NCBI GenBank assembly: GCA_023230565.1
Contig: JALNXD010000011.1
Coordinates: forward strand, 22,308-86,307
DNA: 64,000 bases
Direction: 5' to 3'
Source of the DNA: Syntrophales bacterium
Lineage (GTDB): Bacteria; Desulfobacterota; Syntrophia; Syntrophales; UBA2210
Shown here piece by piece: positions 47,019 through 56,451 of the stretch. The notes under the pieces were generated by a model, which was given only the letters and a program-made list of their open reading frames with translations, was not told the origin of the DNA and did not search any database. Within the stretch, counting starts at the first letter, position 1, and every line of letters begins with the position of its first letter. A program made the translations under genes and the position numbers.

Positions 47019-47735
47019 TCATTCAATCTGTCGGTCTTCCCAATAGAGTATCCTGCTGCAATGCGGACAAAGTATAAGGGCATCGGACTTCCTTAGATCA
47101 TTGTACATCTGAGGAGGAATATTCATATGGCATCCGCTGCATACTTCATTCCATGCCGCCACCACCGCATATCCATTCCGTCTTGTTTTGATGAGATCGA
47201 ATTTCTTCAGCAGAGTCGAATCAATTTTCTTGCGAATTGAATCCTGCATGCGAATTTTTTCTTCAAGACGGGCATCAATATTACAAAGGTCTTTTTCAAT
47301 TTGTGCTGCCTGGTTCTCGTATTCGCATTTACCGGCAGCAACTTGTTTATCTTCTGCAGCAACAATTTCAGTTAGTTGTTCCATTTTATCAAGGATTCTA
47401 ATAATTTCATCTTCAATCTTGCTACTTGATTCTTTAATAGTCTCTATTTCCTTTAATGTTGCTTCATACTCTTTGTTGGTTTTTACTTCGATGAGCCGTC
47501 CCTTGGCTTTTTTTATCTTTTCTGCACTCATGGTGAGATGCGCTTCCTGGTGCTTGTGCTCTTGCCTCAATTTTTCCAGCTCTTCCTTTTTAGTTTCGAA
47601 CTGTTCCTCCTGCCCCTTCATTTCCGACATAAGAAAATCTTTGGTTCTAGGCAGTTCAATCTTCTTGTTTTTCAAAGATAATACATCTGCTTCAGCATTT
47701 TGAAGCTCAACCAGCAATTTCAACTGCTCTTTCAA
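47019..47735 (-). CDS. Coiled-coil protein with C-terminal C4 zinc ribbon
   Basis: A 238-residue protein: about 170 residues of heptad-rich coiled coil (starting MKEQLKLLVELQNAEADVLSLK), then a C4 zinc ribbon CSGCHMNIPPQMYNDL...LCPHCSRILYW. This is the CT398/DUF-type zinc-ribbon family (FlgN/CT398-like fold); its cellular job is unsettled. TTG start with GGAGGG eight bases upstream. It lies next to rnpB on the same strand, a neighbourhood I have seen in deltaproteobacteria. Confidence 0.88.
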   Translation of the reverse strand: MKEQLKLLVELQNAEADVLSLKNKKIELPRTKDFLMSEMKGQEEQFETKKEELEKLRQEHKHQEAHLTMSAEKIKKAKGRLIEVKTNKEYEATLKEIETIKESSSKIEDEIIRILDKMEQLTEIVAAEDKQVAAGKCEYENQAAQIEKDLCNIDARLEEKIRMQDSIRKKIDSTLLKKFDLIKTRRNGYAVVAAWNEVCSGCHMNIPPQMYNDLRKSDALILCPHCSRILYWEDRQIE

Positions 47736-47755
47736 AAAAATCCCTCCTACGCTCT

Positions 47756-47788
47756 AAAAAAAAATGCACCAGAATCTGGTGCATTTTT
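47756..47788 (-). terminator. Terminator after the CAU tRNA
   Basis: AATGCACCAGA (47763-47773) and TCTGGTGCATT (47775-47785) pair perfectly; on the minus strand an eight-T run follows. It is placed between the tRNA and the zinc-ribbon gene. Confidence 0.88.
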
Positions 47789-47858
47789 CCAGGAATAATC
47801 CTGTGAACATCCTTCATGTGCGCTGTCAATTGTTTTCTGTCTCATTTTATCTGAAGTA

Positions 47859-47934
47859 TGGTGGGCCCACCTGGGTTCGAACCAGGGACCTACCGGTTAT
47901 GAGCCGGTGGCTCTGCCAATTGAGCTATGGGCCC
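47859..47934 (-). tRNA. tRNA with CAU anticodon (elongator Met or Ile2)
   Basis: A full cloverleaf on the minus strand: acceptor GGGCCCA with TGGGCCC, D arm AGCTCAATTGGCAGAGC, anticodon arm ACCGG-CTCATAA-CCGGT (anticodon CAT), T arm CCTGG-TTCGAAC-CAGG, discriminator A and an encoded CCA. CAU serves initiator Met, elongator Met and, after lysidine modification, Ile2. The A-T closed acceptor stem excludes the initiator. Choosing between Met and Ile2 needs a covariance model. Confidence 0.95.
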
Positions 47935-48123
47935 CGTTTTTTAGAATAATTCATTTTCAAATAAAAAGCGAACCTATACCTCTTTGATACTCATGTCAAG
48001 AATTTTGTGAAAAACATACAATTCCTTTAATGGTGATACTTCCATGAGGAATTTACGATACGAGACGACTTCCAAAAAAGCTTTTATGGTGTGACCTGCC
48101 GCATAAGAAACTTCCTTAAGCCG

Positions 48124-49467
48124 TCAAAAAAGATATTCCGCCAATTCTCCTATACTGCTGATACCGATCGGTTTTATTCCTTTTTCGAAAAGCTGGCCGC
48201 GTAATGCATTTTTGGGGAGAATTGCACGGTTAAATCCCATCCGCCCCGCTTCCTTGAGCCGCGATTCAAACTGCCCTACACCCCTTACTTCTCCCGTTAA
48301 ACCCACTTCGCCAAACACAATTGTTTCCGGATCCACGGGTCGATCAAGAAAACTGGATGCGAGAGAAGAAATAATGGCAAGGTCTGTCGCCGGTTCTGCA
48401 ACTTTCACTCCTCCTGCAACATTTATATAAATATCATAATTAGAAAGCTGAAATCCGCACACTCGATCAATAACAGCAGCCAAAAGCGCTACTCTGTTAT
48501 GATCGACTCCGATAGTCGTCCTCCTGGGGATGCCCAGGGATGTCTCACGTACCAGCGATTGTACCTCCACCAGAATGGGCCTTGTTCCTTCAATGCTTGC
48601 CGTCACGACCGATCCGGATGCACCCGAGGGTCTCTCCGATAAAAAAAGCGCCGATGGATTTTCAATTTCAAACAGACCTTCTTGCCTCATTTCAAACACC
48701 CCTATTTCATTGGTTGGCCCGTAGCGATTTTTTACCGCCCTGACAATCCTGTATGAAAGACCGGAATCACCTTCAAAATAAAGTACTGTATCGACCATAT
48801 GTTCGAGAACTCTGGGGCCTGCGATAGATCCATCTTTGGTTACATGCCCTATAAGAAAGAGAGGAATTCCCGATTGTTTTGACTGCAGGATTATCTTTTC
48901 CGATGTTTCGCGAACCTGTGTCACACTGCCCGGTGCTGAAGAATAGAAAGAAGAATACATTGTCTGTATTGAATCTATTACCACTACCGCAGGGCTGATC
49001 TCTTTTATTCTCTCCTGAATAGACTCGAGCGAAATTTCAATGAGAATTATTAGATTAGAAGAATCCGCACCGATACGTTTTCCTCTCATCGATATCTGCC
49101 GGGCCGATTCCTCACCTGAGATATAAAGAACTTTATAACCGGCTGCAGCGATATTCTGCAGTACCTGCAAAAGGAGAGTGGATTTTCCGATTCCCGGGTC
49201 ACCCCCTATCAATGTGGCTGAACCGGTAACGATACCACCTCCGAGTACTCTGTCCATTTCTTTTATTCCCGATATAAGCCGATCTGTTTCGTCCGCTTCA
49301 ATAGTATCGATAGAAACCGGCATCGATCCGAAACCACTCAACATAATGGTTTCGTTTGTATGTGCGCGTTCTTCAACAAAGCAGTTCCATTGACTGCAAG
49401 AAGGACATCGACCAAGCCATTTGGGCGATTGATAGCCGCAATTTTGACATGTAAACATCATTCGCAT
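48124..49467 (-). CDS. radA: DNA repair protein RadA/Sms
   Basis: A RecA-like helicase that promotes branch migration in recombination. The zinc finger CQNCGYQSPKWLGRCPSC is at the N-terminus, Walker A is GGDPGIGKSTLL, the RadA-specific KNRFG motif appears as KNRYG, and a Lon-like C-terminal domain has GGVKVAEPATDLA. About 447 residues from ATG 49467. The frame is open back to 49578 but that part encodes a hydrophobic stretch foreign to the family, so it was trimmed; two more ATGs follow within three codons. Confidence 0.95.
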   Translation of the reverse strand: MRMMFTCQNCGYQSPKWLGRCPSCSQWNCFVEERAHTNETIMLSGFGSMPVSIDTIEADETDRLISGIKEMDRVLGGGIVTGSATLIGGDPGIGKSTLLLQVLQNIAAAGYKVLYISGEESARQISMRGKRIGADSSNLIILIEISLESIQERIKEISPAVVVIDSIQTMYSSFYSSAPGSVTQVRETSEKIILQSKQSGIPLFLIGHVTKDGSIAGPRVLEHMVDTVLYFEGDSGLSYRIVRAVKNRYGPTNEIGVFEMRQEGLFEIENPSALFLSERPSGASGSVVTASIEGTRPILVEVQSLVRETSLGIPRRTTIGVDHNRVALLAAVIDRVCGFQLSNYDIYINVAGGVKVAEPATDLAIISSLASSFLDRPVDPETIVFGEVGLTGEVRGVGQFESRLKEAGRMGFNRAILPKNALRGQLFEKGIKPIGISSIGELAEYLF

Positions 49468-49580
49468 TTTTTTCAATTTCAGACTCCCGATCAGGTAAAT
49501 GAGGAAAATTTCCACAAATATATGAATAATGACCCTTCCGGTCAATAAAATTGCGCCAGTACCGCTCCTTTTGACCACCT

Positions 49581-49696
49581 TCTTTCACGCTCCGTAGAAG
49601 AGGGGCGAATCCTGAAAAGTGATGCGTACCCGAGGAACTCCGCAGTGACGAAGGTAAAGCGCAATGCAGCACATGGAATCTGCAAGAACCATCAAT
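49581..49696. repeat. Possible degenerate copy of an intergenic repeat
   Basis: The stretch running from ACGCTCCGTAGAAGAGGGGC through GAGGAACTCCGCAGTGACGA to GCACATGGAATCTGC looks like intergenic dispersed repeats I recall from deltaproteobacterial genomes (blocks such as GACGAAGGTAAAGCGCAATG). Only one copy is in the window, so repetition itself is not shown here. The rest of 49468-49821 holds no gene; the track frame over it is a radA shadow. Confidence 0.3.
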
Positions 49697-49821
49697 CTTC
49701 ATGATTCTTTTTTTTAATAGTATTTTTCCATTTTCCGCGAAAGAATCAAAAAATCTTGAGCAAGAGCAACAATTCTGATATTAAAGGTTGTTTTGTTATT
49801 CTTCAAAAAAGGATCAATCAC

Positions 49822-50952
49822 ATGACTCACAATCCCAATTTTAGCTCCGGTCCGTGCAGCAAACGGCCAGAATGGAATCTTGCAGCATTGAATGATTCTG
49901 CCATAGGACGTTCACATAGAAGCGCGCTTGGCAAAGAAAAACTCAAGAAAGCAATAACTGAAAGCAAAGAAATTCTCGGTGTGCCTGATACATATCTGCT
50001 CGGCATAATGCCCGGTTCAGATACAGGAGCATTTGAAGCAGCTCTTTGGTCTCTGCTGGGCCCCAAAGGAGTGACTGTTCTCGTGTGGGAAAGCTTCAGC
50101 GAGGGCTGGGCAACCGATGTGGCAAAGCAGCTGAAGCTGAACCCGACAATCCGTAGAGCTGATTACGGTAAAATACCGGATCTTACGACTATTGACTGGT
50201 CTGATGATGTTGTCTTCGTGGCGAACGGAACTACCAGCGGCGTCAAGCTCCCTCACTGGGACTGGATTCCGGATGATCGTGAAGGGTTGACACTTTGCGA
50301 TGGAACAAGCGCCGTTTTTGCAATGCCTGTAGACTGGACGAAAATCGACGTGCTCACGTATTCATGGCAGAAATGCCTTGGCGGAGAAGCGGCTCACGGA
50401 ATTCTGATACTGAGCCCACGCGCAGCGGAACGAATCGAATCATATGATCCTCCCTGGCCTCTTCCCAAGATATTCCGCATGAAAAAAAGCGGAAAGCTGA
50501 ATCGTGCCATTTTCGAAGGAGATACAATAAATACCCCTTCGATGCTGTGCGTTGAGGATTATCTCGATGCTCTTGCCTGGGCTCGAAAAAATGGACTTGC
50601 CAATCTTTTTGAAAGAAGCAGAGCCAATCTTGCCGTTATAGAAGAATGGACTGCGAGAACCGACTGGATCGATTTTCTCGCCGAGTCAAAAAATATTCGA
50701 TCCAATACATCGGTGTGTCTCAAAATAGTCAATGAAAAATTTGAAGCGTTATCTGATGACAATAAACTGAAATTTATCAAGGATATCTCTGCTGTTATGA
50801 GCAGGGAGGAACTCGCCCATGATATAAGCTCATATAAGGATGCCCCCCCTGGCTTCCGTTTCTGGTGCGGTCCTACAATTGAACCCCGTGCAATAAGCCG
50901 GGCGCTCGAAGGGTTAGAAAAAATCTACTGCGACAAAATCAGAACATTATAA
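49822..50952 (+). CDS. serC: Phosphoserine aminotransferase, Methanosarcina/alphaproteobacterial type
   Basis: Second step of serine synthesis: 3-phosphohydroxypyruvate to phosphoserine. The 376-residue product starts MTHNPNFSSGPCSKRPEWNL, typical of this SerC subtype, with the PLP lysine in TYSWQKCLGGEAAHG and SGPxxRPxxW at the N-terminus. ATG 49822 was preferred to 49756 because the family motif begins right after it and AAGGA lies upstream. serA follows after 17 bases, so the two successive enzymes are co-expressed. Confidence 0.94.
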   Translation: MTHNPNFSSGPCSKRPEWNLAALNDSAIGRSHRSALGKEKLKKAITESKEILGVPDTYLLGIMPGSDTGAFEAALWSLLGPKGVTVLVWESFSEGWATDVAKQLKLNPTIRRADYGKIPDLTTIDWSDDVVFVANGTTSGVKLPHWDWIPDDREGLTLCDGTSAVFAMPVDWTKIDVLTYSWQKCLGGEAAHGILILSPRAAERIESYDPPWPLPKIFRMKKSGKLNRAIFEGDTINTPSMLCVEDYLDALAWARKNGLANLFERSRANLAVIEEWTARTDWIDFLAESKNIRSNTSVCLKIVNEKFEALSDDNKLKFIKDISAVMSREELAHDISSYKDAPPGFRFWCGPTIEPRAISRALEGLEKIYCDKIRTL

Positions 50953-50969
50953 AACGGAGAAAGATCATC

Positions 50970-52553
50970 ATGAAAAAAGTCCTCGTAAGCGATACGCTGG
51001 CGCCTGAAGGAATTGACATATTCAGAAATGCACCTGGAATAGATGTAGATGTTATCACTAATTTGACGCATGACGAATTGAAAGGCATCATTAAAAACTA
51101 TGATGCCCTTGCAGTCAGGAGTGCGACTAAAGTTACTGCGGACATAATTGCCTGCGCTGATAGTCTGAAAGTGATAGGAAGAGCGGGAATTGGCCTTGAC
51201 AATGTAGATGCCGAAGCGGCGAGCAAAAGAGGCATTGTGGTAATGAACACACCGGGAGGAAATACCATAACGACTGCCGAACATGCAATCGCCATGATGC
51301 TGTCACTTGCACGTAAAATTCCCCAGGCAACAATTTCGATGAAGGGCACGCAATGGGAAAAGAAAAAATTTATGGGCTCCGAGGTATTCAATAAGACACT
51401 CGGTATTATCGGCATCGGTCGCGTCGGTTCCATAGTGGCTAATAGAGCCCAGGGACTCAAAATGAACGTAATTGCATATGACCCCTTCATTTCTGTTGAG
51501 GCGGCTGAAAAAATGGGCATTTATCTGTCCTCTCTGGATGAAGTTCTGAAAAAAGCGGATTTTATTTCTGTTCATACTCCTCTTACAGATGAAACAAAGG
51601 GCATAATCAACGCCCGGGCGTTCGAAAAAATGAAAAAAGGAGTGTACATAATAAACTGCGCTCGCGGAGGAATCATCAATGAAAAGGACCTCTACAAAGC
51701 ACTTGTGAGCGGCAAGGCAGCCGGTGCAGCGCTCGATGTCTTTGAAGAAGAACCTACCAAAAATTTTGATCTTCTTAACCTGGAACAGGTCATATGTACT
51801 CCTCATCTGGGTGCCTCAACGGACGAAGCACAGAGAAACGTCGCAATCGCAATAGCGGAACAAATTGTTGAATATCTCACTTCAGGTGAAATTAAAAATG
51901 CTGTAAATTTTCCATCGGTCACTGCAAAAACGCTTAAACTCATTCAACCTTATCTGATCCTTTCCGAGAAATTAGGAAAATTTCAATCGCAAATTCTCTC
52001 GGGCGGCATAGAAGAGGTTATTATTGAATTCAGTGGTGAAATTTTGAATTATAATGTAGCTCCACTGACAATTTCGTTTCTCAAGGGAATTCTCACACCC
52101 ATACTCAAAGAAAACATAAATTATATCAATGCACCTCTTATTGCAAAAGATAGGGGCATTAGAGTAATAGAATCAAAGAGTACGGAAGTAAAAGATTACA
52201 CGAGCATGATTACGGCCACTGTGAAAACCGCAAAAGAAACTTCAGTTGCCGCAGGTGCGATATTTGGACGTCAGGATCCAAGAATTGTAAGAATCAATAA
52301 ATTCATTCTCGATGTTATTCCCGAGGGGCACATGATACTTCTTTACAATCATGATAAACCGGGCGTAATAGGCAATATGGGGGTGATTCTCGGCGACAGC
52401 GGAGTAAATATTGCGAGACTCCATTTAAGCCGTGAGCTTGTCGATGGAAAAGCTTTGGTGGTTTTAAGTACCGATACTCTTGTTTCTGAAGAGGTTTTAA
52501 AAAAGCTTAAGGAGTTGCCGAATGTCATTTCAATTGCCAGGATTGAAATGTAA
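50970..52553 (+). CDS. serA: D-3-phosphoglycerate dehydrogenase
   Basis: First step of serine synthesis. The 527-residue product has the Rossmann dehydrogenase with LGIIGIGRVGSIVANRAQGL, catalytic Arg in NCARGGIINE, Glu in DVFEEEP and His in CTPHLGAST, then the intervening domain and a C-terminal ACT domain (HMILLYNHDKPGVIGNMGVILG) that in this class can bind serine for feedback control. GGAG precedes the ATG. It is followed closely by purA (18 bases). Confidence 0.97.
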   Translation: MKKVLVSDTLAPEGIDIFRNAPGIDVDVITNLTHDELKGIIKNYDALAVRSATKVTADIIACADSLKVIGRAGIGLDNVDAEAASKRGIVVMNTPGGNTITTAEHAIAMMLSLARKIPQATISMKGTQWEKKKFMGSEVFNKTLGIIGIGRVGSIVANRAQGLKMNVIAYDPFISVEAAEKMGIYLSSLDEVLKKADFISVHTPLTDETKGIINARAFEKMKKGVYIINCARGGIINEKDLYKALVSGKAAGAALDVFEEEPTKNFDLLNLEQVICTPHLGASTDEAQRNVAIAIAEQIVEYLTSGEIKNAVNFPSVTAKTLKLIQPYLILSEKLGKFQSQILSGGIEEVIIEFSGEILNYNVAPLTISFLKGILTPILKENINYINAPLIAKDRGIRVIESKSTEVKDYTSMITATVKTAKETSVAAGAIFGRQDPRIVRINKFILDVIPEGHMILLYNHDKPGVIGNMGVILGDSGVNIARLHLSRELVDGKALVVLSTDTLVSEEVLKKLKELPNVISIARIEM

Positions 52554-52556
52554 TGA

Positions 52557-53867
<1,311 letters not shown>

Positions 53868-53945
53868 AATTTTCGCAGCACGGTTCGTCCACAGGTAAAA
53901 CGTATTTATATCGACTTAATATAAACTTGGAGGATCTCTCGGAAT

Positions 53946-54377
53946 GTGGGATCCCTTTTTACACGCAAGGAGGCGATCATACGCACGGATATATCGCATG
54001 AAACAAAAAAAAGGGTTGTCCTTTGCATTAACGCGGCATTGGAACGAAAGGCAACGAATCTTACAGTTCTCAGGGTAAACGAACTCACCACTGTCGCGGA
54101 TTATTTCATTTTCATGAGCGGAAGTTCCGATCGCCAGGTTCAGGCGACAGCCCAATTTATAAGAGAAACTTTAAAAAAGTCCAATATTGTTCCTCTGGGA
54201 ATTGAAGGAGAACATACAGGAAAATGGATTCTCATGGACTATGGTGATATTGTGGTTCATATTTTTTACGAACCGGTCCGGGAATTTTACGATATAGAAA
54301 ATCTATGGTCCGATGCACCGAGGATGGAAATAGACGATACTGTTCAAAAGCTTACAGCTCTCGATGATCACATGTAA
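53946..54377 (+). CDS. rsfS: Ribosomal silencing factor RsfS
   Basis: RsfS binds the large ribosomal subunit (L14) and blocks subunit joining in starvation. The 143-residue product has the core ADYFIFMSGSSDRQVQATAQFI and the tail GEHTGKWILMDYGDIVVHIFYEPVREFYDIENLW. GTG 53946 has GGAGG ten bases upstream. A second, better-placed AAGGAGG lies at 53968-53974 inside the frame, followed after five bases by ATA, so the true start is unsettled. It overlaps comF by 14 bases. Confidence 0.92.
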   Translation: MGSLFTRKEAIIRTDISHETKKRVVLCINAALERKATNLTVLRVNELTTVADYFIFMSGSSDRQVQATAQFIRETLKKSNIVPLGIEGEHTGKWILMDYGDIVVHIFYEPVREFYDIENLWSDAPRMEIDDTVQKLTALDDHM

Positions 54378-55095
54378 AAGTAAAAAAATTGCATCGTCAG
54401 TGGCTGATCTTGTTTTCCCGCCGGTGTGTCCGTTATGCGGCAATGTGTATCACAACGAATCCTCACTGTTTTGCAGCGATTGCATGGCGCACTTCTCCTT
54501 CATATCATCTCCTTTTTGCCACATATGCGGCAGACCATTTATGAGTACTGAAGGAACCAGTCATATCTGCAGCAGCTGCATCCTTTCCCCTCCACCCTAT
54601 TCTCATGCGAGAGCTCTCGGCCATTATGATGGCGCCCTTCTTGATGCAATTCATTTTTTTAAATATCGTGGTGATATGCGTACGGGAGAAAAACTTGGTG
54701 CGTACATTGCTGCCTGGGCTTACGATACCCAGGATTATACCGGCTACGATTATGTAATTCCCGTTCCGCTTCATCGAAAAAGGCTGAGGGAAAGAGGATT
54801 CAATCAATCAGTGATTCTGGCAAAGCAGGTTGCGAAGAAGTTATCTTTACAACTCGATATCGGCACATTGGTGAAAAAAATCGACAGCAGGCCTCAGGTA
54901 GGATTGGGAAGAAAGCATCGAAAAAGGAATATCAAAGGGGTATTCGCGGTAGTATCCGATAAAAAGATTGATGGCAAAAGACTGCTTCTGGTGGATGATG
55001 TATTTACTACAGGAAGCACTGTCGGAGAATGCTCCCGCTTGCTGATACGCCATGGTGCAGAAGAAGTGGCTGTTCTCACTCTTGCACGCACTTAA
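54364..55095 (+). CDS. ComF family phosphoribosyltransferase-like protein
   Basis: A 243-residue protein with an N-terminal double zinc knuckle (CPLCGNVYHNESSLFCSDC and CHICGRPF...CSSC) and a C-terminal PRTase-like fold: VIPVPLHRKRLRERGFNQS and LLLVDDVFTTGSTV. Homologues (ComF, GntX) take part in DNA uptake or nucleotide salvage; here the role is unknown. It starts within the end of rsfS, pointing to cotranscription. Confidence 0.92.
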   Translation: MITCKSKKIASSVADLVFPPVCPLCGNVYHNESSLFCSDCMAHFSFISSPFCHICGRPFMSTEGTSHICSSCILSPPPYSHARALGHYDGALLDAIHFFKYRGDMRTGEKLGAYIAAWAYDTQDYTGYDYVIPVPLHRKRLRERGFNQSVILAKQVAKKLSLQLDIGTLVKKIDSRPQVGLGRKHRKRNIKGVFAVVSDKKIDGKRLLLVDDVFTTGSTVGECSRLLIRHGAEEVAVLTLART

Positions 55096-55116
55096 TTGTA
55101 TTTCAAGGATAAAAAA

Positions 55117-55578
55117 ATGAATAAATTGCTATCACATAAGGAACTTAAACTGAAGTTGGATGTTTTGAAAGCACAGGGGAAAAAAATCGTTTTTACCAAC
55201 GGCTGTTTCGATATATTGCATGTGGGACATGTAACGTATCTTCAAAAAGCGAAGGATTTAGGAGATGTCCTCGTGATCGGGATTAACAGCGATTCATCAG
55301 TTGCTTCGATCAAAGGACCCTCTCGCCCTATTATTCCTCAAACTGAAAGGGCAACTGTTATATCAGCCCTGGAATCAGCAGATTTCGTAATTCTTTTTGA
55401 TGAAGACACACCTCAGAAGCTGATCGAATATATACGACCCCATATTCTTGTCAAAGGGGGTGATTGGGCCGCGGAAAACATTGCGGGAAAGAATTTTGCG
55501 GAAGAAGTTGTAATAATTCCTTTTGTGGAAGGTGCATCAACCTCGAAAATTATTGAAAGGATTAAAGCAAAGCTTTGA
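55117..55578 (+). CDS. rfaE2: D-glycero-beta-D-manno-heptose 1-phosphate adenylyltransferase
   Basis: Makes ADP-heptose for the LPS inner core, implying an outer membrane. The 153-residue product carries the cytidylyltransferase-like FTNGCFDILHVGHVTYL (HxGH = HVGH), INSDSSVASIKGPSRPI, and the end motif VKGGDWAAENIAG...FVEGASTSKIIERI. It corresponds to the C-terminal half of fused HldE, so the kinase must be encoded elsewhere. AAGGA precedes ATG 55117. Confidence 0.95.
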   Translation: MNKLLSHKELKLKLDVLKAQGKKIVFTNGCFDILHVGHVTYLQKAKDLGDVLVIGINSDSSVASIKGPSRPIIPQTERATVISALESADFVILFDEDTPQKLIEYIRPHILVKGGDWAAENIAGKNFAEEVVIIPFVEGASTSKIIERIKAKL

Positions 55579-55667
55579 GGGCAATCTAATTTTTTCTTTA
55601 CAAAATAAACTCGATTGTATATATGGGAGCGGAAATTTTTATTCTCAAAGGATGGGACCATTAAAGA

Positions 55668-56030
55668 ATGAAAACCGAACAGCTGGAATACTTCAGGAAT
55701 TTGTTCAACCAGAAGATTGAAGAGTTGTTGCGGGATGCAGGTAGAACAGTTTCTGAAATGACTGATAAAACGGAGAGTTTTCCAGACCTGACCGATAGGG
55801 CTTCTCAGGAATCGGACAGAAATTTTGAACTTCGCATACGTGATCGGGAAAGAAAATTAATTAAAAAGATGAAAGAGGCTCTTGCTCGAATAGATGAAGG
55901 AACCTTCGGCGTGTGCGAAACATGCGGAAAAAGAATATCGGAAAAAAGGCTTTTGGCAAGACCAGTCACAACACTTTGCATTGAGTGCAAAAAGAAACAG
56001 GAAGAACTGGAAAAGCAGAAAGGGGATTAA
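55668..56030 (+). CDS. dksA: DksA/TraR family RNA polymerase-binding zinc-finger protein
   Basis: Acts with ppGpp on RNA polymerase. The 120-residue product has a helical hairpin (coiled coil to about residue 80) with Asp residues near its tip (SFPDLTDRASQE) and a C4 finger CETCGKRISEKRLLARPVTTLCIEC. Length and layout match short DksA relatives common in deltaproteobacteria. It lies 89 bases after rfaE2. Confidence 0.92.
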   Translation: MKTEQLEYFRNLFNQKIEELLRDAGRTVSEMTDKTESFPDLTDRASQESDRNFELRIRDRERKLIKKMKEALARIDEGTFGVCETCGKRISEKRLLARPVTTLCIECKKKQEELEKQKGD

Positions 56031-56451
56031 GGGACATCAAAGCTCCCTCTTCATCCCGTTGCACCTTCACCCCGTTGCGCCTGCGCTTTTTTTACGAATC
56101 ATGCGGCTCTAGTAGATATTTCCTTACAATTTCTGTTATCAGTTTCTTTTCCGCCTTCCCTGCAGTATCCTCATTATTTAAGCTGTTTTAAACGTTCGAC
56201 GGGCATTGACCATGTGAACAGTGTTTTATATTGTGTTTCTTATTAATTTTTTTGATCATGAATTCCCGTTGCTGCCATGTATGATTTCCGGAAATATACA
56301 GAAACACAATCAGATGATTGGAAGGATTTCGAGTAATCCGGCTCCTATATGTATGTATCTGACCCCTCTTCCAGATCGCGGGATATGACGCTGCGCCGGC
56401 AATCATACGCAGGGTCACTTTTTGTCCCGGATGAAGTTTAAAAGGAACCCC
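56031..56451. other. Gene-free stretch between dksA and priA
   Basis: About 420 bases. No convincing gene, RNA or terminator found. A minus-strand frame at 56188-56490 gives 100 residues without family features and overlaps the priA start. A minus-strand tail ending at 56092 (reading AEKKLITEIVRKYLLEPHDS) looks protein-like but is preceded in frame by a stop; it may be the decayed end of a small gene. Confidence 0.5.

Noticed and set aside
49468..49578. N-terminal extension of RadA with a hydrophobic stretch
   Set aside because: The family begins just before the CQNCG zinc finger; the extension looks like translated non-coding sequence.
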